Positions 34,915-43,670 of a stretch of DNA of 64,000 nucleotides are shown here, piece after piece. This DNA is from Paraglaciecola arctica (GTDB taxonomy: Bacteria > Pseudomonadota > Gammaproteobacteria > Enterobacterales > Alteromonadaceae), in contig NZ_JAHKQO010000029.1 in NCBI RefSeq assembly GCF_018861065.1, forward strand, positions 1-64,000, written 5' to 3'. The notes beneath the pieces are model-generated. The model ran no database searches. It was not told the origin of the DNA and worked only from the letters and a program-made list of their open reading frames with translations. Position 1 is the first letter of the stretch; every line of letters begins with the position of its first letter. The position numbers and the translations under genes are program-made.

Positions 34915-37623
34915 ATGTTGATAACAAAAGATACACGAGTACAGCAAAGCTTTAGGCCGTCTTTAAACGTTGAATTTGATGTCTTTTTACAACAACAGAG
35001 CAAAAGGTTTGCACCTGAAAACTGTCTTAAGATTGATTTTCATTGCCATGATCAAAATAGTGACGTACCCGACGAGTTATGGGGGCGTATTTTGAGATTG
35101 CCAGAAACCTGGTTGAAAACCAAAAAGTTAGTGAAGTTGCTGCAGGCAAACGGCAGTCAAGTCTTAACCATTACCAACCATAACAACGCCCGTTCTTGTT
35201 GGGATCTTAAATCTAAAGGTATAGATGTTTTAGCGGCTGCGGAATTTACGTGTTTTTTCCCAGAGTACGATTTGTTTATCCATGTTTTAACTTACGGCTT
35301 TAACCAAGAGCAAGAAGAGATACTGAATCGTAAAAGACAAAACGTGTACGAGTTTTTACGCTACGCTGCCGCCGAAGATTTGCCAGTGATTATGCCGCAC
35401 CCTTTATACTTCTATACTCGTAATGAAAAGATTGACCTAAGCCTGTTTGAAAAACTGGCAGTAATCTTTGCCCGCTTTGAAGTCTTAAATGGGCAACGAG
35501 ACTTGTGGCAAAGCGTTCTAACGTTAAATTGGGTACAAAGTTTAAGTCCAGAAAAGGTCCTGAGTTATGCTAAAAAGCATAATTTAGATCCAGCTGAATT
35601 TGGCGTGGATCCCTATAAAGCTAAGGTCCTCACTGGTGGTTCTGACGATCATACCGGTATTTTTGCTGGGCAGTGCGGATCTTACTTATATGTGGAAAAT
35701 TTGGCTGAACGCCTGAAAACAACTCCTGCCTCTGAACTTGCACTAGAAGCCATAAAAAATGGCGATATCGCACCCTTTGGGCAAGTGGGTGAAAATCAAA
35801 AACTGAATATTGCGTTGTTAGACTATTTCTCGCAAGTGGCTACCAAAATCAAAGATCCTGGTTTGTTTAGGATCATGCTGCACCGCGGTTCAACCTGGGA
35901 CAAAATCGGCTGCTTTGTTGTCAGTAACTTATTGTTAGAAATGCAAAAACACAAAAAAACAATGAAGTTCTTTTCTTTTGTTCATGAATCCTTGCAAGGT
36001 AAAAAGCCAAGTAAGTTACTGAAATGGCAAGTATCCAAGGACTATAAGTTTTGCATCAATCAACTAGAAAAAATCGCCGACAGCAAAAAAGAAGGTCCTG
36101 AGATATTTACCGAAACGGTGAATACTGCCATCAGAGAACTATTTACACATTTGAATCGTTTGATCGCACAACGTGTGGAAGCGGCCATCAAAAATAGTAA
36201 TGGTCTTCGCCTAGACAGCTTCTCTACAGAAGAGATCACCCGTAAATTTGAAGTGCCTAGTCAACTCACCGCCTTGTTTTTGGGTGAGGGTAAACGCCAA
36301 GACAACATGAGTAACGTACGGGTTGAGAAGTTGCTCGACAACTTATCATTCCCGATTTTAATCAGTTTGATTTTAGCAGGGTCGACTTTGGCGTCTACCC
36401 GAGTGTTGTATCAGAATAGACAATTGCTGAATCAGTTTGCGCAACACTTAGGCAAAAATCAGCACTCTAATCGCGCACTATATTTGACTGATACTTTGTT
36501 AGACAAAAATGGCGTTTCAACCTCATTAAGTGGCAAACTAAAAGAAATTCAACGTGCCGATCTACCAGTTGATTTTTTGATTTGTCATGAAGAGGCAGAG
36601 TCAGCGCCACATTTACATGTGGTGCGCCCTATTACTGAATTTGAAGTTCACCGCTATGGGGAACAAAAAATTCGTATTCCAGACTTGATGGAAATCGCCA
36701 ATATATTTTATGACGGTGGCTACGACAGAATTATCTGTTCGACAGAAGGCCCAATGGCGGCGGTCTCTTTGTTTATCCAGCAAATGTTCAACGTACCAAG
36801 TTACTTTTTTATGCACACCGACTGGGTGGATTTTATTAAACATACCACCGATTTGAATCAACACGAACGTGACAGAGTGAGACGTTTAATGCGTGCCTTA
36901 TATAACAGGTACGATGGTGTGTTTGTGCTTAATTCTGAGCACAAAGACTGGTTAACAGGTTTTGAGATGCAGCTTCCTGAAGACCAAGTATTTGTAACTG
37001 CGCATCACACTCAGCCAAGAGATTTAGGAATTCAAAAAGTGAGTAAGGCTAGCATTATTCCCGGTGCGACTGATGATACTCCAGTATTGTTTATTGCCTG
37101 TAGAATAAGTAAAGAAAAGGGGATTTTAGAGCTCCCCGAAATTGTTAAACAAGCCAAAAAGCGTATTCCTAATTTAGAAATTGTGGTGGCCGGCTCTGGA
37201 CCTGCAGAACAACAACTCAAAGAAGCTTTGCCAGATGCTGTTTATCTTGGCTGGCAAGATAAAAAACAACTCGCTGCACTATATCTAGGATTGGATTTGT
37301 TTGTTTTCCCGTCACGCTTCGATACCTTTGGTAATGTCATCTTAGAGGCATTTGTGCACGGTATGCCAACGGTTGCCTACAATTGTAAAGGCCCTAAAGA
37401 TATTATCCAAAATAACAAAAATGGCTATTTGGTAGAAGACATTGCCGCCATGAGTGACAAAATCGTTGAGTATTTTTCGAATGCAAATACTCAAGAAAAC
37501 ATGCAACAAAAAGCCTTACAGCGAGCCAGCGAGTATCAAGCTGAACCTATCATGCAACAGTTTTTACATGACATGGGGTTAGAGTTACCGGTTTTATACA
37601 ACAATCAAAGAACGGTGGCCTAA
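34915..37623 (+). CDS. PHP-domain / family 4 glycosyltransferase fusion
   Basis: A 902-residue two-part protein. The N-terminal PHP metallo-phosphoesterase domain has a full set of likely metal ligands: H43-x-H45 in DFHCHDQ, H89 in TITNHNN, E110 in AAAEF, H162 in MPHPLYF and D244-D245-H246 in GGSDDHTG. A helical linker (about 290-470) leads to a GT-B glycosyltransferase (about 515-890) with RISKEKGILELPEIV, GWQDKKQLAALY and FPSRFDTFGNVILEAF. Together these could remove a phosphate and add a sugar in one polypeptide, for example on a lipid carrier. Its stop is two bases before the start of the PSD homologue. The substrates are unknown; the domain calls are firm. Confidence 0.8.
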   Translation: MLITKDTRVQQSFRPSLNVEFDVFLQQQSKRFAPENCLKIDFHCHDQNSDVPDELWGRILRLPETWLKTKKLVKLLQANGSQVLTITNHNNARSCWDLKSKGIDVLAAAEFTCFFPEYDLFIHVLTYGFNQEQEEILNRKRQNVYEFLRYAAAEDLPVIMPHPLYFYTRNEKIDLSLFEKLAVIFARFEVLNGQRDLWQSVLTLNWVQSLSPEKVLSYAKKHNLDPAEFGVDPYKAKVLTGGSDDHTGIFAGQCGSYLYVENLAERLKTTPASELALEAIKNGDIAPFGQVGENQKLNIALLDYFSQVATKIKDPGLFRIMLHRGSTWDKIGCFVVSNLLLEMQKHKKTMKFFSFVHESLQGKKPSKLLKWQVSKDYKFCINQLEKIADSKKEGPEIFTETVNTAIRELFTHLNRLIAQRVEAAIKNSNGLRLDSFSTEEITRKFEVPSQLTALFLGEGKRQDNMSNVRVEKLLDNLSFPILISLILAGSTLASTRVLYQNRQLLNQFAQHLGKNQHSNRALYLTDTLLDKNGVSTSLSGKLKEIQRADLPVDFLICHEEAESAPHLHVVRPITEFEVHRYGEQKIRIPDLMEIANIFYDGGYDRIICSTEGPMAAVSLFIQQMFNVPSYFFMHTDWVDFIKHTTDLNQHERDRVRRLMRALYNRYDGVFVLNSEHKDWLTGFEMQLPEDQVFVTAHHTQPRDLGIQKVSKASIIPGATDDTPVLFIACRISKEKGILELPEIVKQAKKRIPNLEIVVAGSGPAEQQLKEALPDAVYLGWQDKKQLAALYLGLDLFVFPSRFDTFGNVILEAFVHGMPTVAYNCKGPKDIIQNNKNGYLVEDIAAMSDKIVEYFSNANTQENMQQKALQRASEYQAEPIMQQFLHDMGLELPVLYNNQRTVA

Positions 37624-37625
37624 GC

Positions 37626-38504
37626 GTGGTAAGCGGAGTACAAACTTTAACTAAACGAGAACAGCTTAATTTTTTACTGACTAACCGTATTCCTAGACGG
37701 TGGCTTACCTTCTTTATGGGCTGGTACAGCCAAATTCAAAGTCCGTTGTTAACTAAGCTTTCCATTTGGTTATGGTCGTTATTTGCTGAAGATTTAAGGC
37801 TGCAAGATGCTAAAAAGCAAAACTTTACTAGTTTAGGTGAGTGTTTTACTCGCGAACTTAAAGATGGCTTAAGACCTATTGCAATGGATCCGCAGCAAGT
37901 GGTGAGTCCATGTGACGCTATAGTGGGTGAATGCGGTGAGATACAAGGTACTAAGGTTTTTCAAGCTAAGGGCTTTCCTTATGATATCAGTGAGTTAATA
38001 CCCAATATTCACTTAAATCATAAATACCGTGATGGTAAATACGTCACGCTGCGTTTGAAATCCAGTATGTACCATAGGTTTCACGCACCTGTAGACTGCA
38101 GTGTGAGTAATGTCACCTATATTTCGGGTGACACATGGAATGTCAATCCAGTGGCACTTAAAAAAGTACAAAAACTGTTTTGTAAAAACGAGCGCGCAGT
38201 AATCGAACTTAAAAATAATCACCCTACCAGCAGCATTACATTAGTGCCAGTGGCCGCTATTTTGGTGGCAAGTATGAAGTTTAACTTTTTGTCGCAAACT
38301 TTAAATTTGAAATACCAAGGTCCCAACGAAATTTCTTGTGATGCACAGTTTAATAAAGGTCAAGAAATGGGCTATTTCCAGCATGGCTCTACCATTATTT
38401 TATTCGCCACTAGTAATTACGAATTTTGTGAAGGCATTAAACAAGGAACGCCCATTAAGATGGGGCAGCCTTTACTTAACGGGCATTTAACCAGTTTTCC
38501 ATAA
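37626..38504 (+). CDS. phosphatidylserine decarboxylase homologue
   Basis: A 292-residue member of the PSD family, which is made as a proenzyme and self-cleaves to form a pyruvoyl group. The catalytic set of E. coli PSD is conserved: D97 in SPCDAIVGE (E. coli D90), H150 and H153 in YHRFHAP (H144, H147), and S255 in HGST (S254 in LGST; here the first residue is His). Self-processing and decarboxylation should therefore be possible. It sits in a cluster of unassigned enzymes rather than in a standard psd position, so it probably acts on a phosphoserine lipid other than, or in addition to, phosphatidylserine. The start is GTG, two bases after the previous stop, with a weak ribosome site. Confidence 0.83.
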   Translation: MVSGVQTLTKREQLNFLLTNRIPRRWLTFFMGWYSQIQSPLLTKLSIWLWSLFAEDLRLQDAKKQNFTSLGECFTRELKDGLRPIAMDPQQVVSPCDAIVGECGEIQGTKVFQAKGFPYDISELIPNIHLNHKYRDGKYVTLRLKSSMYHRFHAPVDCSVSNVTYISGDTWNVNPVALKKVQKLFCKNERAVIELKNNHPTSSITLVPVAAILVASMKFNFLSQTLNLKYQGPNEISCDAQFNKGQEMGYFQHGSTIILFATSNYEFCEGIKQGTPIKMGQPLLNGHLTSFP

Positions 38505-38560
38505 CACTTAGACGACAAAAAGGTCGTCGATTTTACATTGACTAACTAATAGGTATAAAT

Positions 38561-39193
38561 ATGACTTTTCTAGAAGAATTACAAAAACAACGTTGGGACG
38601 ATCATCGCTATTATCACCATAATAGAATTAACCAATTCTTGCATTTACTTAGCGCCAGCTGTTTCATAGTAAGTTACATTTTGGTGTTTTACTTTCCGGC
38701 GGCTGCGGCGTTAGTGGGCTGGCTATTGGCAATGGTACTGCGCCAAACAGGGCATTTCTTTTTTGAGCCTAAGACTTATGATGAGGTCAATAAAACTACC
38801 CACGAATATAAAGAAAGCGTTAAAGTTGGGTACAACCTACAGCGTAAAGTTGTGTTGTTGTCCATATGGGCGCTGGTACCAATAGTGCTATTTTTTGAAC
38901 CGACATTTTTTGGTATTTTCACTGCAGCCACTACTTTTGACGGTTTTATCAATAACATGGCGATCATTTGGTTAGTCGTGGGTCTAGGTGCGATTGTATT
39001 TAGAACTGTACACCTATTTAAATTGATGGGTGTTCAATCAGGTCTAGTTTGGTTTTCTAAAATTGCCACAGACCCTTTCCATGATATTAAGATTTACCAT
39101 AAATCTCCTTATTATATTTTGAAAGGTGAGATGTACGACAACATGGATGATTGGTATGAAGATGCGTCATTCGAAAACAAAGCAAAAATCTAA
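38561..39193 (+). CDS. Mpo1-like (DUF962) membrane protein
   Basis: A 210-residue protein with about four membrane helices. The HHNRINQFLH segment (about 19-28) and QTGHFFFEP (about 62-70) match the His pattern of the DUF962/Mpo1 family. Yeast Mpo1 is an iron-dependent dioxygenase in the alpha-oxidation of 2-hydroxy fatty acids derived from phytosphingosine. Its place at the end of the lipid-type cluster suggests action on a hydroxylated acyl chain, which is inference. The gap to the PSD homologue is 56 bases and contains only a short hairpin, so it is probably in the same operon. Confidence 0.75.
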   Translation: MTFLEELQKQRWDDHRYYHHNRINQFLHLLSASCFIVSYILVFYFPAAAALVGWLLAMVLRQTGHFFFEPKTYDEVNKTTHEYKESVKVGYNLQRKVVLLSIWALVPIVLFFEPTFFGIFTAATTFDGFINNMAIIWLVVGLGAIVFRTVHLFKLMGVQSGLVWFSKIATDPFHDIKIYHKSPYYILKGEMYDNMDDWYEDASFENKAKI

Positions 39194-39227
39194 TTTATTC
39201 GTAAATAATTAAAAGTTTCGCAAACTT

Positions 39228-39271
39228 TTTTAGTTGTGTACTCGACTTAGATGTTGATTACACAACTAAAA
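39228..39271. repeat. 13-bp inverted repeat in a 5' leader
   Basis: TTTTAGTTGTGTA (39228-39240) and TACACAACTAAAA (39259-39271) are exact complements around an 18-base loop. The second arm runs into the AAAGG ribosome site of the next gene, so folding could mask translation start. Confidence 0.7.
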
Positions 39272-39280
39272 GGTTTATTC

Positions 39281-39844
39281 ATGAAACATTCCACTAAATT
39301 TCTAATTTCTTCACTCGTGTCATTGGTCGTTTGTCAGGTTGTTGTGGCAAAGGCAGATAACAATGCAAGTAATGACTACTCGGTAGTTGCATTCAAAAAT
39401 TGTGAAATCGTAAGCCACCAAGCCATCACAGAGCAAGGGGTGAAGGCTTATCTTGGCTTGCAGCAACAACAGCAAAAAATGCATAGGTTAGAATTACCAA
39501 TCCAAGGTATTGAGCAAGAAATGCAGCAGTATACGGATTCTATTGAAAAGCTCACAAAATTAGCCATTCAAGAAACTGATGAATCACTGTATATCGATAA
39601 AAAGTTGATGCAACAACAAAAGGTCGTAGCTAAAGAATTCGATGAGTTTATGCAAAAACATCAGCAAGACTTTGATGCCGTAGAAGCTCAAGGAATTGTG
39701 ATTGGGCGATATGCTGATAAATTCTCGGATAGCATTAAGGATACGTTAGCGGGGTTCGATTACGATCAAGTTCAAGTGTTAACGCCAGGTAAAAGCCCTT
39801 CGACATCCCATTGCGATAAATCACTCAAGATGATTGCTATTTAA
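39281..39844 (+). CDS. exported coiled-coil hypothetical protein
   Basis: A 187-residue protein with a cleavable signal peptide (cut probable after VAKA near residue 26). Residues 45-120 are Gln/Glu-rich and helical, with a likely coiled coil, loosely like OmpH/Skp-type chaperones but without their family motif. Two Cys remain in the mature part (in FKNCEIV and TSHCDKS) and could form a disulfide. I do not recognise a family. The ATG at 39281 has AAAGG seven bases upstream; an ATG at 39251 would add ten residues. A terminator lies 110 bases beyond the stop. Confidence 0.6.
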   Translation: MKHSTKFLISSLVSLVVCQVVVAKADNNASNDYSVVAFKNCEIVSHQAITEQGVKAYLGLQQQQQKMHRLELPIQGIEQEMQQYTDSIEKLTKLAIQETDESLYIDKKLMQQQKVVAKEFDEFMQKHQQDFDAVEAQGIVIGRYADKFSDSIKDTLAGFDYDQVQVLTPGKSPSTSHCDKSLKMIAI

Positions 39845-39955
39845 ACGTGGTCCAAGTACTAAGTTGTGGGCAAGCCAAGCCATTCGTACATTTATTATCT
39901 GATTGTAAATATTAGGTTTTGCTACAATAAAACTTTAGCTTAATGAACAATTTAG

Positions 39956-40002
39956 GTTGCCTTAAACTGCAGTTCACCCTAATGTTTAAGGCAACTTTAT
40001 TT
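39956..40002 (+). terminator. rho-independent terminator
   Basis: GTTGCCTTAAAC and GTTTAAGGCAAC pair over twelve bases around a 16-base loop and are followed by TTTATTT. Confidence 0.7.
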
Positions 40003-40033
40003 GTCTAATTGTTCGATTATTTAAGGGGTTATT

Positions 40034-40621
40034 ATGCTGAAATTGTATGGTTCTACTACTTCTCCTTATGTACGCCGTCTGCGTATTTGGTTAGCCAACA
40101 CCGATCATGAGTTTATCAATTTGCTGATTTTTTCTGAGGATGACAGGCAGATTCTTGCGGCTAAAAATCCAACCATGAAAATTCCAATGTTAGAGGATGA
40201 AATCAACGGCAAAGAACAAGTTATATACGATTCGAGAGTGATATATCGTTATTTAACCGACAAGTTCGATGACCCAGTATTAAATTGGCAGCAAGAAAAT
40301 CAACTGACGCTAATCGACTCCGCCAATGATTCTCTGGTGCAAATGTTTATTTTGTCTAACTCTGACATTCAAGCGGATGAAGATAAGCTGTTTTTTAAGC
40401 TGCAAAAGCAGCGAGTCAATGGCGTGCTTGTTCAGCTAAACGAAATGGTGGCGAAACAACAATTCGCTAGCTGGAATTATCCCGCTATATGCCTGTATTG
40501 TTTAATTGATTGGATCGAATTTAGAAATTTACATAATATGCAAGGTTTAACTGACTTGTTGGCGTTTCATGACGACAATGCACAACGAATTGAAGTCACC
40601 GCTACTGATCCTCGTAAATAA
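40034..40621 (+). CDS. glutathione S-transferase family protein
   Basis: A 195-residue cytoplasmic protein with a thioredoxin-like N-terminal domain (LKLYGSTTSPYVRRLRIWL; the S-x-Y-x-R-R-x-R form is frequent in bacterial GSTs) and the glutathione-contact segment KIPMLEDE followed by IYDSRVIYRYL. The C-terminal half is the helical GST domain. It may use glutathione for detoxification or may be a binding or regulatory protein. It is followed eleven bases later by the DUF1244 gene, probably in one transcript. Confidence 0.82.
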   Translation: MLKLYGSTTSPYVRRLRIWLANTDHEFINLLIFSEDDRQILAAKNPTMKIPMLEDEINGKEQVIYDSRVIYRYLTDKFDDPVLNWQQENQLTLIDSANDSLVQMFILSNSDIQADEDKLFFKLQKQRVNGVLVQLNEMVAKQQFASWNYPAICLYCLIDWIEFRNLHNMQGLTDLLAFHDDNAQRIEVTATDPRK

Positions 40622-40631
40622 AAGGCCACTT

Positions 40632-40964
40632 ATGAATCAACAACAAAAAATTGCCGCTGAAGCGGCTACTTTTAGACATTTACTTAAACACTTAGATGCC
40701 AACAAAGATGTACAAAACATTGATTTGATGGTGTTAGCCGATTTTTGTCGAAACTGTTTAGCTAAGTGGTATATGGCCGCAGCCAAGGAAGAAGGGGCTG
40801 AAATGGATTATGACCAAGCCAGAGAAAGGGTTTACGGCATGCCTTTTAGCGAATGGAAAGAAAAGTATCAATTACCGGCCACTCCCGAGCAATTGGCTGG
40901 TTACGAAGCGCGCCAAGAAGCGAAAAAAGCCGCAGTTGAGCCATCAACTTCAGGTTGCCAATAA
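40632..40964 (+). CDS. DUF1244 family protein
   Basis: A 110-residue cytoplasmic protein of the DUF1244 family, recognisable from TFRHLLKHLDANKDVQNIDLM and DFCRNCLAKWY followed by the YGMPFSEWK element. The C-x-x-C pair may bind a metal, but no activity is known. AAAGG seven bases before the ATG at 40632 supports this start. It follows the GST gene closely and converges with the nitroreductase gene. Confidence 0.85.
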   Translation: MNQQQKIAAEAATFRHLLKHLDANKDVQNIDLMVLADFCRNCLAKWYMAAAKEEGAEMDYDQARERVYGMPFSEWKEKYQLPATPEQLAGYEARQEAKKAAVEPSTSGCQ

Positions 40965-40999
40965 GCCTTATTAAACTTTAGGTGTTATTAAAACAATAT

Positions 41000-41045
41000 A
41001 GCCATATTCCATCGCGACAGCGGCAGAATATGGCTTATCTACACT
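41000..41045. terminator. bidirectional hairpin between convergent genes
   Basis: AGCCATATTC and GAATATGGCT are ten-base perfect complements around a 26-base spacer, between the DUF1244 gene and the nitroreductase gene end. The long loop makes the call moderate. Confidence 0.45.
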
Positions 41046-41683
41046 TATTGCACTTGAGAGATAAAACTGTCGGTTGATCGGCGTACTTTTTCTAAATCAA
41101 CCAACCAGTCACCTTCATCTGCACGGTAACCTAACGGCAACAGTACCACTGATTTCAATCCACGTTCCTTAAGGCCAAGTATTTCATCAACTTTCTCAGG
41201 ATTAAATCCCTCCATAGGGGTGCTGTCTACTTTCATTTCAGCTGCAGCAATTAGAGCCGAACCTAAACCAATATATGCTTGTCGTGCGGCATGTTGAAAA
41301 TTGGTTTCTGGATCACGTTTAGGGTAAGTGTTCAGCAACATTTGGCGATAGTTTTCCCAGCCTTCGTTTTTAAAACCACGTTTTTCGTTAACCAGATCAA
41401 ACATAGTGTTGATACGTTCCGCGGTATAATTGTCCCAAGCTGCAAACACTAATAAATGTGAACCATCAGTAATTTGTTTTTGATCCCACGCATGGGGCAC
41501 AATTTGCTCCCGTATTTCAGGATTAGTCACAACCAATACGTCATAAGGTTGCAAGCCACTAGAGCTGGCACTTAAACGAATCGCTTCGAGTATGAAATCA
41601 ACTTTTTCAGAGCTTACCGGTTTTGTTGGATTCATTTTTTTTGTGGCGTAACGCCATTGTAGATTTTGCAATAATTCAGACAT
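41045..41683 (-). CDS. NAD(P)H-dependent nitroreductase (NfsB-like)
   Basis: A 212-residue FMN flavoprotein. The FMN-binding start (QWRYATKKMNP), RLSASSSGLQPYDVLVV and the late LLPLGYRADEGDW segment follow the NfsB/NfnB oxygen-insensitive nitroreductase family, which reduces nitro compounds and quinones with NAD(P)H. It has no signal peptide and acts in the cytoplasm. GAGAAG upstream of the ATG is the ribosome site. It stands alone. Confidence 0.92.
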   Translation of the reverse strand: MSELLQNLQWRYATKKMNPTKPVSSEKVDFILEAIRLSASSSGLQPYDVLVVTNPEIREQIVPHAWDQKQITDGSHLLVFAAWDNYTAERINTMFDLVNEKRGFKNEGWENYRQMLLNTYPKRDPETNFQHAARQAYIGLGSALIAAAEMKVDSTPMEGFNPEKVDEILGLKERGLKSVVLLPLGYRADEGDWLVDLEKVRRSTDSFISQVQ

Positions 41684-41956
41684 TGATACTTCTCATTTAG
41701 TAGGGACAATTCGACAATAGCCTGACTTGACACTAATAGTTTAGTGTCAGTCGCTAGCACACAGTGATATAGGCAGACTGACGGTTTATCAATGGTTCGC
41801 TAAAAATGAAGCAATGCAGTCAATAAAACGGTTTCTAACCTCGACATATTTTGAAACAGTTAAGCTTGGTGTAACAAGGCAGTTTAATGTTCGCTGCATT
41901 GATAGTTGATTGGCATCTGTATAAGGTAAGCCTAACGCCATTTTAGTTAGATTATC

Positions 41957-42661
41957 ATGCTCGAACTCCGTCATATTGCCAAATCTTTTGCCAATGGATC
42001 TGAAATTGTCCACGCGCTTACAGATATCTCTTTAACTATACAAAAAAACGAATTTGTAGCCTTTATGGGAAGTTCTGGTTCCGGTAAATCTACCTTGATG
42101 AATATTTTGGGGTGTTTAGACACACCCAACAGTGGTCAGTATTTTTTGGACAATAAAGATGTAGCGACTATGGACGATGACACCCTATCGGCTATTCGCA
42201 ATCAACATATTGGGTTTATCTTTCAAACCTTTCATTTATTACCTAAATTAGATGCCATAGGTAATGTGAAGTTACCCTTACGTTTTAGCGATGTTTCCGA
42301 GGAGGAAGCCAATGAGCGCGCCCATGAACTTTTGGATAAAGTGGGCTTAGGACATCGCAAGACTCACAGGCCATTCGAAATGTCTGGTGGGCAAAGGCAA
42401 CGTGTTGCTATCGCCCGTGCGCTAATTAATCGTCCCACAGTGGTTTTGGCAGATGAACCGACGGGTAACTTAGACAGCAAAACGTCAGTAGAAATCATGG
42501 CTCTATTGACCGACTTACATCAGCAGGGCCAAACCATAGTGATGGTAACCCACGAAGATGATATTGCGTCCTACGCCCAAAGAGTCATCACCATGCGCGA
42601 CGGCAATGTTTTGCGTGATACCGGTCAGGGCCAGCAAGTGCCTATAGCAACCAAAGGTTAA
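41957..42661 (+). CDS. ABC exporter ATPase, LolD/MacB type
   Basis: A 234-residue ATPase with a Walker A (GSSGSGKST), the LPKLDAIGNVKLPL segment typical of the LolD/MacB/FtsE group, the signature MSGGQRQRVAIARAL and Walker B VVLADEPTG. It would power the FtsX-like permease encoded at the end of this operon, driving periplasmic export (mechanotransmission) rather than classical membrane translocation. It starts a five-gene operon; the next gene begins seven bases after the stop. The ribosome site is weak. No sensor or regulator gene is adjacent. Confidence 0.92.
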   Translation: MLELRHIAKSFANGSEIVHALTDISLTIQKNEFVAFMGSSGSGKSTLMNILGCLDTPNSGQYFLDNKDVATMDDDTLSAIRNQHIGFIFQTFHLLPKLDAIGNVKLPLRFSDVSEEEANERAHELLDKVGLGHRKTHRPFEMSGGQRQRVAIARALINRPTVVLADEPTGNLDSKTSVEIMALLTDLHQQGQTIVMVTHEDDIASYAQRVITMRDGNVLRDTGQGQQVPIATKG

Positions 42662-42668
42662 TTGTTTT

Positions 42669-43670
42669 ATGTCATTAAAATATCTACTTATTTTGTGTAG
42701 CTTGGTGATTGCGAATTACGCAAAAGCTAACGAGCCAGTCACTTTGCTGACAGGTATTATTTCATCATCCAAATATCACTTGGTGACTGCACCTAAGACC
42801 AACCGTTGGCAAGTACAAATCCAATGGATGGCAGAAGAAGGCACCATAGTCAAAGAAGGTGACTTGGTTGTAGTGTTTGATTCAGGTGGAATTGAATCGC
42901 AACTAGAAGTGAATGAGGAAAAACTCGAAACCGATGTCTTAGAATTGTTGAAACTCGAAATGGACAAAGGCCAAGCGGTATTGGAAGCAGATGGCGCATT
43001 AAAATTAGCAAACATAATGGTTGAAAAGACCCGCATCGAAGCCTCAGTACCAGACGGCGAGGTGAGCGCTTATGAAAAAGGCAAAAATGTCATTGAATAT
43101 GAAAAAGCCATCACCGCAAAAATAAAAGCCCAAGAAAACTACAAACTGAAGTTAGAAGAACAACAAATCGAGTTAAACAAAAAAAATATCGAAATCCTTA
43201 AGCTAAAAGAACAAATCGCCTATCAACGCAGTCAACTGGAAAAATTAAGTGTTAGGGCCAAGGTGACAGGCCCTGTCACCCATGCGATGCACCAATGGAT
43301 GGCACAAAAAGTGGCCGCTGGTATGAACATACAAGCTAGTTGGGAAGTGTTAACCGTGCAAGCGGCTTCAACTTATCAGGTTTCTGCGTGGTTACACGAA
43401 ATTGATGCGGCGCGAATCGATTTACAAAAAAGTAGCTTTGAATTGACCTTAGACGCCTACCCAAATCAATCCTATCAAGGAAAGGTCATTTCGGTATCGA
43501 GTCAGGCAGAGCAAAAAAGTCAGTGGAGTGATAGCGCTTACTATCGCGTAGAGCTAGGTTTTGACGAACAACCTAAGCAAGCAATCTTTCCGGGAATGAG
43601 TGTGCGTGTGAAGCTAAAACAGCAAAACTTGGCACACAATGGCCAATCCGATACGGAGCGTGGAATATGA
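42669..43670 (+). CDS. periplasmic adaptor 1 of the ABC exporter (HlyD/MacA-like)
   Basis: A 333-residue adaptor with a cleavable signal peptide (end near AKA-N, about residue 21) and no lipobox. It has a split lipoyl domain (EEGTIVKEGDLVVVFDSGG and the later VRAKVTGPVTH), a long coiled-coil hairpin (about 75-195) and a beta-barrel part with AWLHEIDAARI. It is the first of three different adaptors in this operon. The stop overlaps the next start by four bases (ATGA), giving translational coupling. Confidence 0.85.
   Translation: MSLKYLLILCSLVIANYAKANEPVTLLTGIISSSKYHLVTAPKTNRWQVQIQWMAEEGTIVKEGDLVVVFDSGGIESQLEVNEEKLETDVLELLKLEMDKGQAVLEADGALKLANIMVEKTRIEASVPDGEVSAYEKGKNVIEYEKAITAKIKAQENYKLKLEEQQIELNKKNIEILKLKEQIAYQRSQLEKLSVRAKVTGPVTHAMHQWMAQKVAAGMNIQASWEVLTVQAASTYQVSAWLHEIDAARIDLQKSSFELTLDAYPNQSYQGKVISVSSQAEQKSQWSDSAYYRVELGFDEQPKQAIFPGMSVRVKLKQQNLAHNGQSDTERGI

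Noticed and set aside
41789-42013. 74-residue minus-strand frame upstream of the ABC ATPase gene
   Set aside because: It overlaps the ATPase start, has no ribosome site and resembles no family; it is probably an antisense by-product.
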